64,000 nt of DNA from Thermomucor indicae-seudaticae. Its lineage: Eukaryota > Mucoromycota > Mucoromycetes > Mucorales > Lichtheimiaceae. The notes below the pieces were generated by a model. It made no database searches and was not told the DNA's origin. It worked only from the letters and a program-made list of their open reading frames with translations. The stretch spans positions 1-64,000 of the forward strand of contig JSYX01000068.1 in the NCBI GenBank assembly GCA_000787465.1, in the 5' to 3' direction. Shown here piece by piece: positions 23,425-35,108 of this stretch (its first letter is position 1; every line of letters begins with the position of its first letter). The position numbers and the translations under genes were made by a program.

Positions 23425-26160
23425 ATGTCAGATGCCAAATACTTCCAGAGAGGCAAGTGCAGTTTCAGCCGCCTTTATAAATGCACTTGTCCGAAGGCCA
23501 CCTTTATTTGACCATACTGTTGTTTTTATGCAGGCAAAATCCAAGAATTGCGTGCCGAGTTAAACTCGGATAAACGCGATCCGAAGCATCAGCGAAAAAA
23601 GACCGTAATGAAAAAGATTGTTGCCAACATGACCATGGGCAACGACATGTCACCATTATTCCAGGACGTTTTGAACGTAATGAACGTACCGATATTAGAA
23701 ATCAAGAAAATGGTGTACCTGTATTTGATAAACTATGCCCGAAGCAAGCCCGATATGGCCATGATGGCCATTACCACTTTTATCAAGGTATATTTCGGGT
23801 AGTAGTAACAGCAGCAGAGAGAGAGAGGTGTTAATTAATTAAACAAAAAAAGGATGTGGAAGATCCGAACCCATTGATTAGAGCACTCGCTATTCGTACC
23901 ATGGGATACATCCAAGTGGAAAAAATTATCGATTGCTTGGTTGACCCTTTAAGACATTGCCTTCGGGATCGAGACCCTTACGTACGAAAAACGGCTGCGA
24001 TATGTGTTGCAAAGTTATACATGTATGATAATGTCCTGGTGGAAAGCGAGCAATTTATCGATATGTTACGGGATCTGTTAACGGATCCTAATCCAACGGT
24101 ACATATTATTGAGGCTGCAATTGATTGCTTTGGTATTGCTCAAGTGGAAGTCGGGCTACTAGGTTGTTGCAAATGCTGTTGCGGCATTGACGGAAATCTC
24201 GGAGCGGTCAGATAACATTCAGCTAAAGCTAAACCATTCCATCGCAAGCAAGTTGGCAGCGGCCCTGAATGAGTGCTCAGAGTATGTAGACAACAAGGTG
24301 ATGTATATGCTACGACGTGGTCTTAATAACTCTTTCATTAGATGGGGACAGACATATATATTGGAAGCTCTCATGTACTACGTTCCTCAAGAACCGGGCG
24401 ATGCAGAAATGTTGGCTGAACGTATCGCACCTCGATTACAGCATGCCAACTCGGCTGTCGTCTTGACTTGCGTCAAGGTCATCATGTATTTAATGAACTA
24501 TATGCAGAATGATTCTGATATAAGCGCATTCTGCCGCAAGCTCAGCCCTCCATTAGGTAATATCGATGGATGAAGAAAACGATGCTTTTTCCTCACTTCA
24601 CTGTGTTCGTTCCTTTGTCAGTGACCTTGCTGTCGTCCGGTCCAGAGGTTCAATACGTGGCCCTCCGCAACATTCTCTTGGTTATTCAACGCCGTCCAGA
24701 AGTACTTCGGAATGATATGAAAGTCTTCTTTTGCAAATACAACGATCCAATCTATGTAAAACTTGCCAAGCTTGAGATCATCTTTAGACTGGCGAACCTT
24801 CAGAATGTAGACCAAGTCTTGAGCGAACTGAAGGAGTAAGACAGACCTGTTATATCTAAAGAAAAGAGGAAGAAAGAAGGGCTAATGATCTTCCCTTTTT
24901 ATGCGCGTAGATACGCAGCTGAAGTGGACGTTGACTTTGTACGAAAAGCTGTGAGATCAATAGGCCGTCTCGCAGTGAAAATAGAAACGGCGGCAGAACG
25001 CTGCATCTCCGCGCTCTTGGAGTTGATCCAAACGAAAGTCAATTATGTCGTTCAAGAAGCAATTGTCGTTATCAAGGTACAAGCCATGGAACCGTGTCGC
25101 CTTTGGAGAGATCATGTCTGACAAACAGTTCCACGGCTTAGGATATTTTCCGTAAATACCCCAACCAGTATGAGAGCATCATCGCGACTTTATGCGAAAA
25201 TCTGGATAATCTCGACGAGCCGGAAGCAAAAGCAGCCATGATCTGGATTATCGGTCAATATGCGGACCGTATTGAAAACTCTGATGTGTTATTGGATGAC
25301 TTCTTGTATACTTTCTTGGAAGAGCCTGTAGAGGTAAACGCCTACCCGTCTTGCCTACTACTCTTTCCCGCTTTCTTTCTTTTAAACATGTTTGACAATC
25401 ATTTATTTAACCAGGTTCAATTGGCCCTGTTGACTGCAACTGTCAAATTGTTTATCAAGCGACCCACTGCAGGACAAGACCTGGTACCCAAAGTTCTCAA
25501 GTGGGCCACAGAGGAAGTAGACAATCCTGATCTGAGAGACCGAGGTTACATTTACTGGCGACTATTGTCGACAGACCCAACTGCAGCCAAGGTATGATAA
25601 TAAAACGATGTCTTCAAGACGATGGCTTATTCGCGATGCAATAATGATAGGCGATTGTGTTATCTGAAAAGCCGCCGATTTCCACAGAAAGCGACAACAT
25701 GGACACTGCTTTTTTAGACGAACTATTGCTTCACATATCTAGCCTGTCATCGATATACCACAAGAGCCCGACCACATTTATTCATCGCTATAAACCTAGA
25801 TTTTTGATCCCGTCGCCAGCATTACGGAGGCCCCAATCTTCTCAGACATTCGCTCCTGCCGTCACTCCTCAACAGCAACAACAGCCAAAACAAACACAGA
25901 CACAGCCGCTTGTTGGCGGAGCACCTTTGCTAAATGATCTTGGATATAATAGCTTAGCAGCCAACAGGTATTATGACGCAAACCCCCTATGTGAAAAAAA
26001 AGGATGTTGGCTAACTCCTGGACTTTGAAAAAGGCATTCCTTTAATGGTGTCAATGCATTGCAGGCGTCTAATCCTTATGCCACGGACGTGGTGAATCAA
26101 CAAGACGTGCGTCCAGCACAGCAAGTACCTGGTGGTGTTGATTTGTTGTTAGACTTGTAA
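23425..26160 (+). CDS. Beta subunit of clathrin adaptor complex (AP-1/AP-2 beta-adaptin)
   Basis: ATG at 23425; about eight introns. The N-terminal trunk is very clear: [16 protein letters not shown], then [79 protein letters not shown], and [12 protein letters not shown]. It is an armadillo-like helical solenoid. The C-terminus is a Gln/Pro-rich hinge that ends GGVDLLLDL at 26160, and there is no ear (appendage) domain. Fungal beta-adaptins of about 700-750 residues often have only this trunk plus hinge, so the length (about 740) is normal. The protein acts in clathrin-coated vesicle formation at the trans-Golgi or plasma membrane. The LLDL motif resembles a clathrin box. The first intron (23453-23533) has a GC donor. 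Confidence 0.95.
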
Positions 26161-26457
26161 AAAAGGCTTCTTTTCTGTTACGGTGAATTCATAGTAATAT
26201 ACAATGATTTCTATTGACATCCTGCCTTGTTTGTTGCTGATGCATCATGATCTCAATACCGTGTTGTATATCTTTGATCCAGTGTTTGCGGCTAAATGAT
26301 ACAAAATATTCACAATGCGAATACCAATAGATACAACGGTAAAAGAAGAGCGGCGAGCTAAGAAGCATGTACATACAGTAATAAGGATGAAGGATGGAAG
26401 AGTGTATGTTATTAAGGAGGAAGAGGGGGTATATTATGTGCATGTGTGTACGCGTCG
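26161..26457. other. Convergent 3' regions of beta-adaptin and phosphatase genes
   Basis: About 300 bp between two converging genes. It is A+T-rich with no supported coding sequence. A minus-strand open frame at 26189-26557 overlaps the phosphatase end in another frame and is a shadow. Confidence 0.5.
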
Positions 26458-28178
26458 TTAGCGAGATGTACTGTGATTTGACCATGCTTTTTGCACTTTT
26501 CGAATAGCTTGCTGAGAGTCTGGGCTGGGAGGCATCGTAGGATCTATCGATCGCCAATCGGCAGTAGCAAAGTTGCTCGTCTTACCATGCACACTTTGCT
26601 CGAGTTTCAATAGCTCGGCTACAAATCCGATATTCGGCGACATGCTTGGGCGTGCCTTGATCACATGCTGGTAAGCTCGCTTTAGAGTCCACTTCTCAGA
26701 TAAAACAAGGTACGCCAAAATAGCTGCGACAGATCGAGATTTGCCTGCTTTGCAGTGAACATAGATGGGCTCATGATGGTTTTTTGCGTCATCTGTTCGA
26801 TATTGAGGTCAATACCTTTTGTTATTTGTTCGCTTATCTTGGACTTACCGATAATTTTAACGGCTCGTCGTAACGTTTCTTCGATATTTTGCATCTCTAC
26901 AATATCGCGTGCGGCCACTTTGTTGTATTTGATTGAATCTTTGAGTCCGGGAACATCATCATCGCACTCTTCGGCCATGTTCAAAATACGCATGATATGG
27001 CGCGATCGCAGTATCTCGACCTGGTGTAAGCTTGAAATCTCTGGTCCCAAATACAAAAACCTAGGGACAATCTCAGATATTGTAAATGTGCTATCGTCTG
27101 CTTCTGCCACAGCACTGTTTTCGTTCAGAGAGACTGCACTACTATTCTCACTTATAGCCGCTAAGTTTTCGTGGCTACTGTTCTTCAGCCGCTGCTGATC
27201 AAAAGGTCTAGTTGATGACGACGGCGCTCCAGATGATCCACTCGGATTCCTGTTTTCATCACGGCATTTTCTTCGTCGTTGGTACCGTTGAGCTCGGTTT
27301 GTGTCCAGACTAAACAAGCTCGCACGACGCTGCACATTATCTACGGTTTTCGCTGAGCCACACTCCACCGCACTTGCCGGCCTTGTCGTAGCACTGCGCG
27401 ATTGCTTTGGCCATATTCCATGATTATTATTATCCCCAGGGACCCGCAGCTGACTACTAGTACTAGGGTGCTCTGTTCCAACCAGGTGGATTGCCCATAC
27501 ATCCCATGCCTGAAATCCACGAAACCCTCCGTCCAAACCAACCACGTCGAGCGAGCATGAACTGCTTTTTTCCAGAACGCGTATCAGTATCCAAGCTTGC
27601 GACGTATCATTTTCCTCGTCCTGAACCTGCATGTTCTCATCATAGACAATCACCGTCTTCTTTTTTGACGTTGGTCGTTCGTACCAATGCCGGTAATACT
27701 TTTGGCCTTCCTCAGTCGCAATGAAGCTCTCTAGATTAAAATTGGATACAGTCCCGCGCTTGTACCGCTTCACCAATAGCGTTGGCAGATTGACATTGAT
27801 GGAATGCCGTATCCGTGTCCGTTCATAGTCGTCGTAACTACGTAAATCGATTAGGAGTGGCGGTGCTTCTTCTCTGGTACTGAGCATGGATGCGACCTGC
27901 GAGGGCCGCATAGTTTGGATCTGGACATCGTCTGTCGTTGTTGTCTTTGAACGAGCACGCTGCTGCCGCGGCGATGGCTGGAGATCCACTTGTTGACGAG
28001 CGGTGGGACGCCCACGATTAGCATTCGTTTCCTTTACTGCTAGTTGTGGTGAAGTGTCCGTGCTGGATTGTTCCTGAAACGCACTGGACAAAATGTCCTT
28101 TAACTTGTTCTTAGTCGGTGATGGCGGAGATGGTGTGTCTGCACACATTTCGTTCTTTCGCTGCTTCTCGACGGGCAT
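26458..28178 (-). CDS. Rhodanese-domain dual-specificity phosphatase (MAPK-phosphatase-like)
   Basis: The start is taken at ATG 28178 (MPVEKQRKNEM); an in-frame ATG at 28223 is possible. A disordered N-terminus of about 90 residues precedes a rhodanese-like domain (PPLLIDLRSYDDYERTRIRH, then VVGLDGGFRGFQ). That domain lacks the catalytic Cys, so it is probably a docking module as in MAP kinase phosphatases. The DSP domain begins ISEIVPRFLYLGPEISSL. One intron (about 26847-26775) is spliced to give IYVHCKAGKSRSVAA, the CX5R active-site loop; unspliced, the frame hits a stop. It ends near QAIRKVQKAWSNHSTSR. The family dephosphorylates phospho-Tyr/Thr, often in MAP kinases; the specific substrate here is inference. 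Confidence 0.92.
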
Positions 28179-28850
28179 TGCAAGAAAGGGGAAGAAAAAA
28201 GAGAGAACGAGGAGGATATGCAATTGAAGGGGTGGTTATTTTTAAACTAGCTTTGAAGCTGAGGATGCCACACAAGCTATGTACGCATATATGCTTTCTT
28301 CTCACACTCAGTTGCTCTGCATGATGCAATCCTCGATCTTTTTATTGACATTAGTGTTTCTATTTTTTCAGTCCAAAACATTTGGTGATGATTGAAGAAA
28401 TCATGAGGCCAGACGATGATCAAAGATCAATACATCATTTGACGCACTTTAACTATATATGAATACACTACATACGAAGTTCGATATTGTTACACGCACG
28501 ATGTCACAGTTCGAACTTTTCTCTTTAGATAACTTCACTAGTACGAACGCGGATGCCTGGGGTGTTCCGATTAGAGAAGAAAAGAAACTTGCACTTGATA
28601 CATCACAATAAGAAAGAGACTAAAGATCAGGTGAGACTGAAAGATATCCTTTATTACGTCCAATCCTACACCTTATTTATAACTCTCTATGTGGTAAAAG
28701 AGGTTTCCAATCTTCCGTGTCCGAATGAGGGACAGTAATAGGCCCACTCTATCAGAAACATGCAACCTGAGACCTAAGTACAAGCCTGTATCCATTGTAC
28801 TGGTTGTTAAAGTACGCTTGGATACTACAGTACTGTATTCAATTCCAAAC

Positions 28851-29117
28851 TTACCGTAGTGACACCTCATCTGGCCAGAGCCTACGCTCAGTCCATTTTT
28901 CTAATGTATTTAATGCTTCGAGCTGTCCTTTGGTCATATTTGAGCATACATGATACCAAGGCAGCAAGATCATGTGTGGCGTTTCCATCTCTGTGTAACA
29001 AATTGTGGCAGACTTTACAGAATGTGATTCATAAAACGTCTCTGCCATGCTGTCGTAAGTTTTCTGTGGAAAGGACATGCCATTCTTTCGGCAGAAACTG
29101 CAGACCGTTGATGTCAT
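28851..29117 (-). CDS. Small open frame, unknown
   Basis: An 88-codon frame opening MTSTVCSFCRKNGMSFPQ with a CxxC pair and a Trp-rich end (LEKWTERRLWPDEVSLR). Composition looks coding, but no family or splice partner was recognised. It could be a remnant of a larger gene, since the adjacent sequence to 29430 also contains weakly coding-like minus-strand frames. Confidence 0.3.
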   Translation of the reverse strand: MTSTVCSFCRKNGMSFPQKTYDSMAETFYESHSVKSATICYTEMETPHMILLPWYHVCSNMTKGQLEALNTLEKWTERRLWPDEVSLR

Positions 29118-29697
29118 GTATTCATCCGCTCGTATGCATATATGCCCTTGATTAGACCGGATTATGCTCGTACGTGAATGGTCCGAGAGCTGTTTGTCCG
29201 AATCCTGAACCAGCGCCCCCCGGACAAACTATGTTGTCAAACGATTGGGCAAGCCAGTATCTCCTCAGTCGGCTGTGTCATCGTACAATCCCACACCGGG
29301 ATCGGTACATCAACAATGAAAATTCCCGGCTGACAACCGCCTGCCAAATACCCCGTCGGTGACGGGAATAGGTCCGTCAAGGCGAAACGTATGTACTTCG
29401 CTGCCAGGTATTCACTAATCACCTTCACAGTGTCGACACAGTCTATAAAATTTTCAGGCGTTCAGTCTTCAATCCAAGAAATTCTCACACTCACTCGCAT
29501 CGTCTATCGCAGAGAGACAATCTCTAAGTGGATGAATACGATCAGAAGTCATAGTATACTATTAAGAAACAAAAAAGGCAAAACCATACACGAGAGGCGA
29601 CCGATCCTTTCCGATTACTCCTGCTCATACCGTCAACGCCGAAAGCGAGAATGACAGCCCGCTGGTCTTCGGGACATGTGTATGTTAGTTATGGCAG
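29118..29697. other. Stretch without a supported gene
   Basis: A minus-strand frame at 29237-29428 (63 codons) is open and Pro/Val-rich, but has no recognisable domain. Nothing else is supported. The MITE-like element begins at 29698. Confidence 0.4.
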
Positions 29698-30087
29698 CTG
29701 GGTAGCCCGCGGTACTGTTTAGTGTGTTCCCATTCTGAGTAATGATCTGCCCCACGCAGCCAATGGCTTTTCGAGTCTCTCTTCTCGTCACTTTAGCACA
29801 GCCACTTGTAAACACGTTCCACACTACCAACGCGTGTCCGCCTAGAGAAGCCTGGTTCTGCTAGCAAAAGTGATGATTTTTTAGTGCAAATTCCTTAGGT
29901 AAACCCTCCAAAGCTCGATGCTAGAACGCACAAACTTGATTTGCCGGGTAATCGTATATCGACATTCATAGCAGAGGCAGGCATCGCGTTTGTGAGGGTG
30001 TTGTTCTTTCTAAAATAACTAGAAATATTCACTATTTTGGGTATGTGGTACACGAAACTGCGCTAAACAGTACCGCGGGCTTCCCAG
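29698..30087. mobile_element. MITE-like element with 27-bp terminal inverted repeats
   Basis: The left arm starts CTGGGTAGCCCGCGGTACTG at 29698-29724. The right arm at 30061-30087 is its inverse complement at 25 of 27 positions, and similarity extends roughly 10 bp further outward. The enclosed 390 bp has no open frame of note. This structure fits a non-autonomous DNA transposon. I could not identify a clean target-site duplication, so the superfamily is unassigned. Confidence 0.6.
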
Positions 30088-30113
30088 GTGCCGTTAGCTG
30101 TTAATATGATCAA

Positions 30114-30352
30114 TTACATACATGATCCAGTGCGCTTCTTTGGGAGGTTGTCCATGACCAAAGTGTAGGTGACGAGAGTGCCCATGTCCTGTTGCACTTT
30201 CTCGATGGGCACATTGTCCGTTCTTGCTGCCTCAAGCTGGGCGCTTTCGAGATCTCTCGACGCTTTGTCTAATACAGCCGAAGTTGCCAGAGAATATGCA
30301 TAGTTTTCTTTTGAAAAGCTTCGCGTAGTTTTTGGGGTTCGATAGGGTTCAT
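30114..30352 (-). pseudogene. Small gene (~79 residues) with one missing base
   Basis: ATG at 30352 begins MNPIEPQKLREAFQ. In a run of A residues near 30327 the frame breaks, and coding composition continues in the next frame as KENYAYSLATSAVLDKASRD, then LEAARTDNVPIEKVQQ, LVMDNLPKKRTGSCM and a stop at 30114. Restoring one A would give a single frame of 80 codons including stop. The predicted protein is helical and hydrophilic. I do not recognise the family. A base-call error in a homopolymer would make this an intact gene; otherwise it is a recent pseudogene. Confidence 0.5.
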
Positions 30353-30567
30353 GATGACAGCAGATTCAGTTTAAGGGACACTAGAAATAGCAGGGAAAAG
30401 CAGTAGTGGGGATCACTGGAGATGGGCTCAACAAGCGAGATAATCTGAGAATGTTTGAGTCAAATCCCCACAAGCCCGAGGTGGTAGAACAAGGTTACCA
30501 AGCGTCGCGCATGTGCCTCCTTCCCTTTCAAGAGTTGATCGAAATAATTAGCAAAGTGCTGATACGA

Positions 30568-30720
30568 AGTTTTCGCTCGGTGCGTGTAGCATTCTTGAAA
30601 TTGCTACACGACGACTCATCTCGTCCAGCAGTGCATGTACTTGGACATGTCCGGACGCACTGTGAGCGAACTGCTTTGACGACTTCTTATACCGTCTCAG
30701 ATACCGTTTTACGATGAGAC
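30568..30720 (-). pseudogene. Coding-like minus-strand fragment of unknown origin
   Basis: The minus strand reads IVKRYLRRYKKSSKQFAHS, then VQVHALLDEMSRRVAISRML and HAPSENF. A donor-like GTATCAG follows, with a TGCTAAT branch-like sequence and an acceptor 41 bases on. There is no clear start. It may be an exon of a gene or a relic. Confidence 0.25.
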
Positions 30721-31014
30721 AACGTTATAGCGATCCTGAAGTGATGAAAAATATATTAGGTTTTAGGTATCTCAGGGTTATTTAATGTGTCAGAGCTCCG
30801 CCAGGCACGTTACCGTCACCCGAACGCGACAATACAGACCATGTGACAACAGTAATTAAGCAATGAAACTCCAAGTTTAAACTAAGTGTCTGACATACAA
30901 GGTTAGGTTTATTTGTTCATAGAAGCATAGTACATCGCATAGTTAGTTTAACATAAGAGACATACGGCGTTAATAAGTCAAGAGATACACTCTTTTTCTT
31001 TCCCTCTTGTTCTG

Positions 31015-31575
31015 TCACGGATTTTGATTAAAGGAGTTCACAGATGAAGATCGACTCGTTGCGCCGATATTGCTCGCAATAATACTGCGTAATTCGGCAA
31101 TTTTAGTCGATTGTTTTTCCACAAGATTCATCAGTGCTTGTATACGTTGTCGGTAGGCTTCTTGAACGCGTTTGGACTCGGCCAATTCCTTTTCCAACTT
31201 CTCTACGTAACCTGCCGTAAATTTGTTGCCTGGCAAAAGACACTCCGATTCCTAAAAGTTTTTTTCCCGTTGTTGGCAACTTTCGTATCGACACATGACT
31301 CATTTGTGGAGTGAACTTGCCGTTTCGTTATTGGGCTTGAACAGCATATCCATGACATCTTCGACACAAAGATCTGTCTTGCAGTCTGTTAAAAGATCAT
31401 GCTGGACCGCTTCACTGCCGTTGGACAATGGATAGGCGACTGCACAAGCTGAGGATGGAGGTACATGAGGATACGAAAAGATGGATGGTGTTGGGTCCGG
31501 TGTGGTGTAAACGCCAGATGGCGGGCTTTCTTGTTGTTGTTCCTGGCTAACGAGCGGCTCTTTGTATGGAAACAT
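31015..31575 (-). CDS. Small coiled-coil protein, unrecognised
   Basis: Exon 1 (31575-31321, 85 codons) begins MFPYKEPLVSQEQQQESPP and is Pro/Ser-rich. Exon 2 (31251-31015) begins after the acceptor as ESECLLPGNKFTAGYVEKLE and forms a long amphipathic helix (KELAESKRVQEAYRQRIQAL, then LVEKQSTKIAELR). The stop is at 31015. The total is about 163 residues. The intron (31320-31252) uses a GC donor, GCAAGT. An acidic, hydrophobic motif (VEDVMDMLFKP) lies at the end of exon 1. The composition suggests a regulatory or structural protein that dimerises by coiled coil; I have no family assignment. Confidence 0.65.
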
Positions 31576-32783
31576 GCATGAATTTCGAGCAGAACGAACG
31601 GGAAGGAAAAGACACGCTGGGCATATATATAAATACCTTCTTTTACTTTAATATGCTCCTCTGCTTCCATGGCAAGTGGTTGAACAGTGAACAGATATGC
31701 AAATGGGCAACGCCACATCAGACCAAGCTGCGCCCATTTTTGGTCCTTGTATGCGCCACAGATCGGCCAAATCTCAGGAACCAAAAAAAGATGTTGCAAC
31801 CCCGGCGACTACGGCTCGTACATGATTTTATTTATAGCACTACTTGCTCAGCAGCTTAATGCGCGTTTAGTCGTTTCATTACCTCATGCTTACTCATTCG
31901 CGATTTTCGTGGCTCCGCTCTGTCCGTTTGCGTCTGTTTCCAGGGTTACTTGGCTTTGAAATCGCAGAGATCTGTCCAGTCATCGTCGAACTTATTCCGT
32001 AGCGCAATGCTCCAGAAGCTTGCTCCCCTGGTGTGCTTTACGTTGAATAACCCCTAGTGAAACAACCTCAGGCTACGGTATAGTAGCCTGAGCCAGCCGA
32101 AACACTGCTTTATTCGTAGTCTCGCGGACTTGACACGCGTGTTTGGACCATGAACGCGATAGGACTGTAGCGACTCTTATAACCCAGTCATGTCAGCCAT
32201 CCTTGCGATGGAGCTGAATCAGGGTGCCATTGATGAAACTGACGCGCACCGAGAACTTGTGTGATCTTTTACCAGATCTTGCCTTGTCAGTCGCAGTCTC
32301 GACAGAAGCTGTAAGATATGCTCCAATGACAGCACGGCTCAAAGTATCCGTGTATAGTAGTAAGATTCCGCCTGTCCCTGCATTATAATGTAACCCTGTA
32401 AGCATAACATAAACAATGCGTTCGCATGTGGTCATTGTACGAATTCTCGAGACTTAATACCGTGTGAGTAACGCTATGACCACAATGGTCTGTTCAGGAG
32501 CCTCAGTCGTCACCTTGTCTTAAAATGCTCTTTGCAAGAATGTTTCTAGCTGGACACACCCGGAATCTTCTCACCAGTTCTCTGGAGTCATCCTATATTT
32601 CATATGAGTTAAACAGTGACAACAGAAAGGCGTTAAATACAATGACGATTCCCAACTTGGACCTGAACGATACAGGTACATAAATCTAATCCACACAGTT
32701 TTTTCTTTCTGAACAATGAGCGCGGTAATATAAATAAAAACGAGAGTACAACATAAAATCTCGTAAGCCTTTGTCATTCAAGA
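31576..32783. other. Intergenic region
   Basis: No supported gene. The minus-strand frame at 32193-32435 (80 codons, ending FSVRVSFINGTLIQLHRKDG) looks mildly coding and could be a terminal exon, but no upstream exon could be joined. A promoter for the coiled-coil gene should lie just above 31575. Confidence 0.45.
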
Positions 32784-33463
32784 ATGCCTTTACTCACGGT
32801 GACCCTGAGGGTGACTCGACCAGTCGTGTTGTCATTTGTCCGCAACTACATGCCAAAGGCCAGGGTACAAGGTGATAAGGACGGAACACTTGTTTTCCTG
32901 CATTTGTCACATGCGAGGATGATTTGCGAAGCTATGGATTTCATGAGAGAGGGGACGTGGTGGACGTGTATGGGTGAGTAAAGCGAGGACAGCACGAAAT
33001 ACATATTTTTTGCTTGATGAATGTCTATATACAGGTCAAGCAAAGTATTTCTATTATTATACACACTGGGGCGAACGTAGAACTATAATAAACGTATACC
33101 CCGTGACGATACGGGAAGAGTACGCTTTGGCGATGGATGGAACGTATGAGCGATCTTGCAGCTTTCTAGGAGGAGACAAGCCCGATATTGTAATTCCACA
33201 TACAGGAGCGTTTGGGACAAGGCAAGAGATTTTGGATTTGTACAGAAAGGTTGTGGAGGAAGTGCCATCGCTGTTTATAGAGTTTAAGGACTCGACGACG
33301 CTTGAAGGCTTGAAGGAGCGAGCGGGGTAAGATTGATGACTTTTGTGGCATGTATGAAACTACTTGGGTATTCAATATTTGTCGTAGGATTGTGGAAGAA
33401 TCTGGTAAGGAAGAGGATGAAGCCTTTAAAGACTTTTTGAAGACCATTCGCCAGCAGCGTTAA
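32784..33463 (+). CDS. Unrecognised protein of about 205 residues
   Basis: Three exons join in frame. The first opens MPLLTVTLRVTRPVVLSF and ends before GTGAGT at about 32969. The second begins GQAKYFYYYTHWGERRTII and continues through KPDIVIPHTGAFGTRQEILD and VVEEVPSLFIEFKDSTTLEG. The third ends EAFKDFLKTIRQQR at 33463. The second exon is clearly coding. The first is less certain, because an overlapping frame (CFPAFVTCEDDLRSYGFHER) also looks coding, so the N-terminus may be wrong. The mixture of beta and helical segments suggests a globular cytosolic protein. I do not recognise the family. Confidence 0.6.
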
Positions 33464-33826
33464 TTGATAACTCCTGCTACGATAATACCGCTCATCGACA
33501 TAACGCAGAAAACCTCTATTCTATGATCGCTAGTCTATAAAACTTGTACTGGTCAAGATAATGCACGCTTCCAAAGTGTCTTCGATGCAGAATACAGAAT
33601 TGTACATACACCATCTCCCGCCATCCAAGGTCGTAGATCGTTTTCACATGTTGGTATATCCAGTTCACAAGTTGTACGACCTTTTTTCGTTTAGGTTGTT
33701 GTAACGCAAAAAGTCTATTCAAGTGGGATAATAAAGACGGTCTTTAAAACCCTCCAAAAGGCGGGGCAGGTTATACTGTGTAGCGTGCTCCCTCCTCTCT
33801 TTTCTCTCTTTCTTCTCACTGCCTAT

Positions 33827-35108
33827 ATGGATAACTTGCGCTGCCTTGCCAAAAAGTTGCCTGCACCTATTGTATTGCATACACTAAAGACAGCGCTTGT
33901 GATGCCGCCTTCCGTGGCGAGTTCACTGATTGATGAAGTCACCAAGCCGACGAGCGCTCAAAAGACATGGATTAAAAGGATTGGCAATTCTTTTTGGAAG
34001 GGTGCCCTGATCGCGGAGGAAATCTGTAATAACAGCGATGCGGACGCTATTCGCCGGTTAAGAAGAGCAAATGTGGTCATATTCGAGATCCACGGTATGA
34101 CAAGTCTCCCCCACGTCCGTTTAATGCTTTCTTGTTCATCAAAATGTATGGGGCAGGTGGAGGATTTAGGACGGGCAACTGTACCATGTACATGACAGCG
34201 TTCATCAGCTGGTTAAAGATGCTTAAAGAGAAGCATGGTCTGGACGCTGTGATCATGTCTGTAGAATACGGTAAGAGATATACAGGGCCAATGAAGGAGG
34301 AGATCAGCTAGAAAGACGACAGCATATAGGTCTGGCGCCAAAGTACAGGTACCCTGAGCCAGTTCACCATTGTTTGAATGCCTACAAGCACTTGACGCAG
34401 GACCTGCACGTGCCTGGTTCGAAGATCATTGTGTCTGGCGACTCAGCTGGCGGTGCACTCATGCTAGAGACCATGATGCGATTTTATGCGCCCAAATTGC
34501 TAGAGGATTTTGATGCGCCGAGAACGAACACTGAAGTCGATCTACCTGCCGGCATGGTGCTCATATCACCGCTTGTCACTCCAGAAACGACGTCCGCATC
34601 CTGGGGCTCAAACGAAAAGCACGACCTGGTGACCCAGCAGCTGGCCAAGCTGGTGTTTAAGGAATATCTCGATTACCCCAACGTGGACCCAGACAAGCTA
34701 CCTATTCTTCGACTTGCCAAGATCGACCGTGGCTTTGAGCGGTTTGCGCCAAAGAACGTCCTTGTCTTTGTCGGCGACAAGGAGGTCATGCGAGACGATA
34801 TCATGAACCTTGTTGAGATGGTGGAAAAGGACGGTAAGATCAATGTCAGGGTGTGCAAAGAGAACTATGCGCATTGCTGGTACGTTATCCGCGAGCTCGT
34901 CAAGCAAAAGGACAAGGTCATGCTTGCGCAATACGACGAAGTGTTTGCCGACTTTGTTGCGCGCGCTCTCGAAGAGGCAGCTGGCAAGATGGCGGCGCGG
35001 AAGACGCGGCACAGCGCGCCACCAAAGTTGGATGTAAACGTCAATACAGCTGAAATTGTAGAGTCTGTGGCAACCGCACCAGCCGATGCAGGACTCATTG
35101 TTCCCTAA
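33827..35108 (+). CDS. HSL-family alpha/beta hydrolase (esterase/lipase type)
   Basis: The true start is ATG at 33827 (MDNLRCLAKKLPAPIV). After an intron near 34094 the oxyanion motif HGGGFRTGNCTMYMTAF appears. VIMSVEYGLAPKYRYPEPVHHC follows across two more introns, matching the hormone-sensitive-lipase family. The nucleophile elbow is SGDSAGGALML. The acid residue is probably in VFVGDKEVMRDD, and the catalytic His in NYAHCWYVIREL. The C-terminal tail (about 50 residues) is disordered and Ala-rich. It should hydrolyse short-chain esters or lipids; the natural substrate is unknown. There is no signal peptide, so it is probably intracellular. Confidence 0.93.

Noticed and set aside
31566..31959. 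Plus-strand frames across the coiled-coil gene start
   Set aside because: They are antisense shadows of the minus-strand gene and its promoter, without conserved content.
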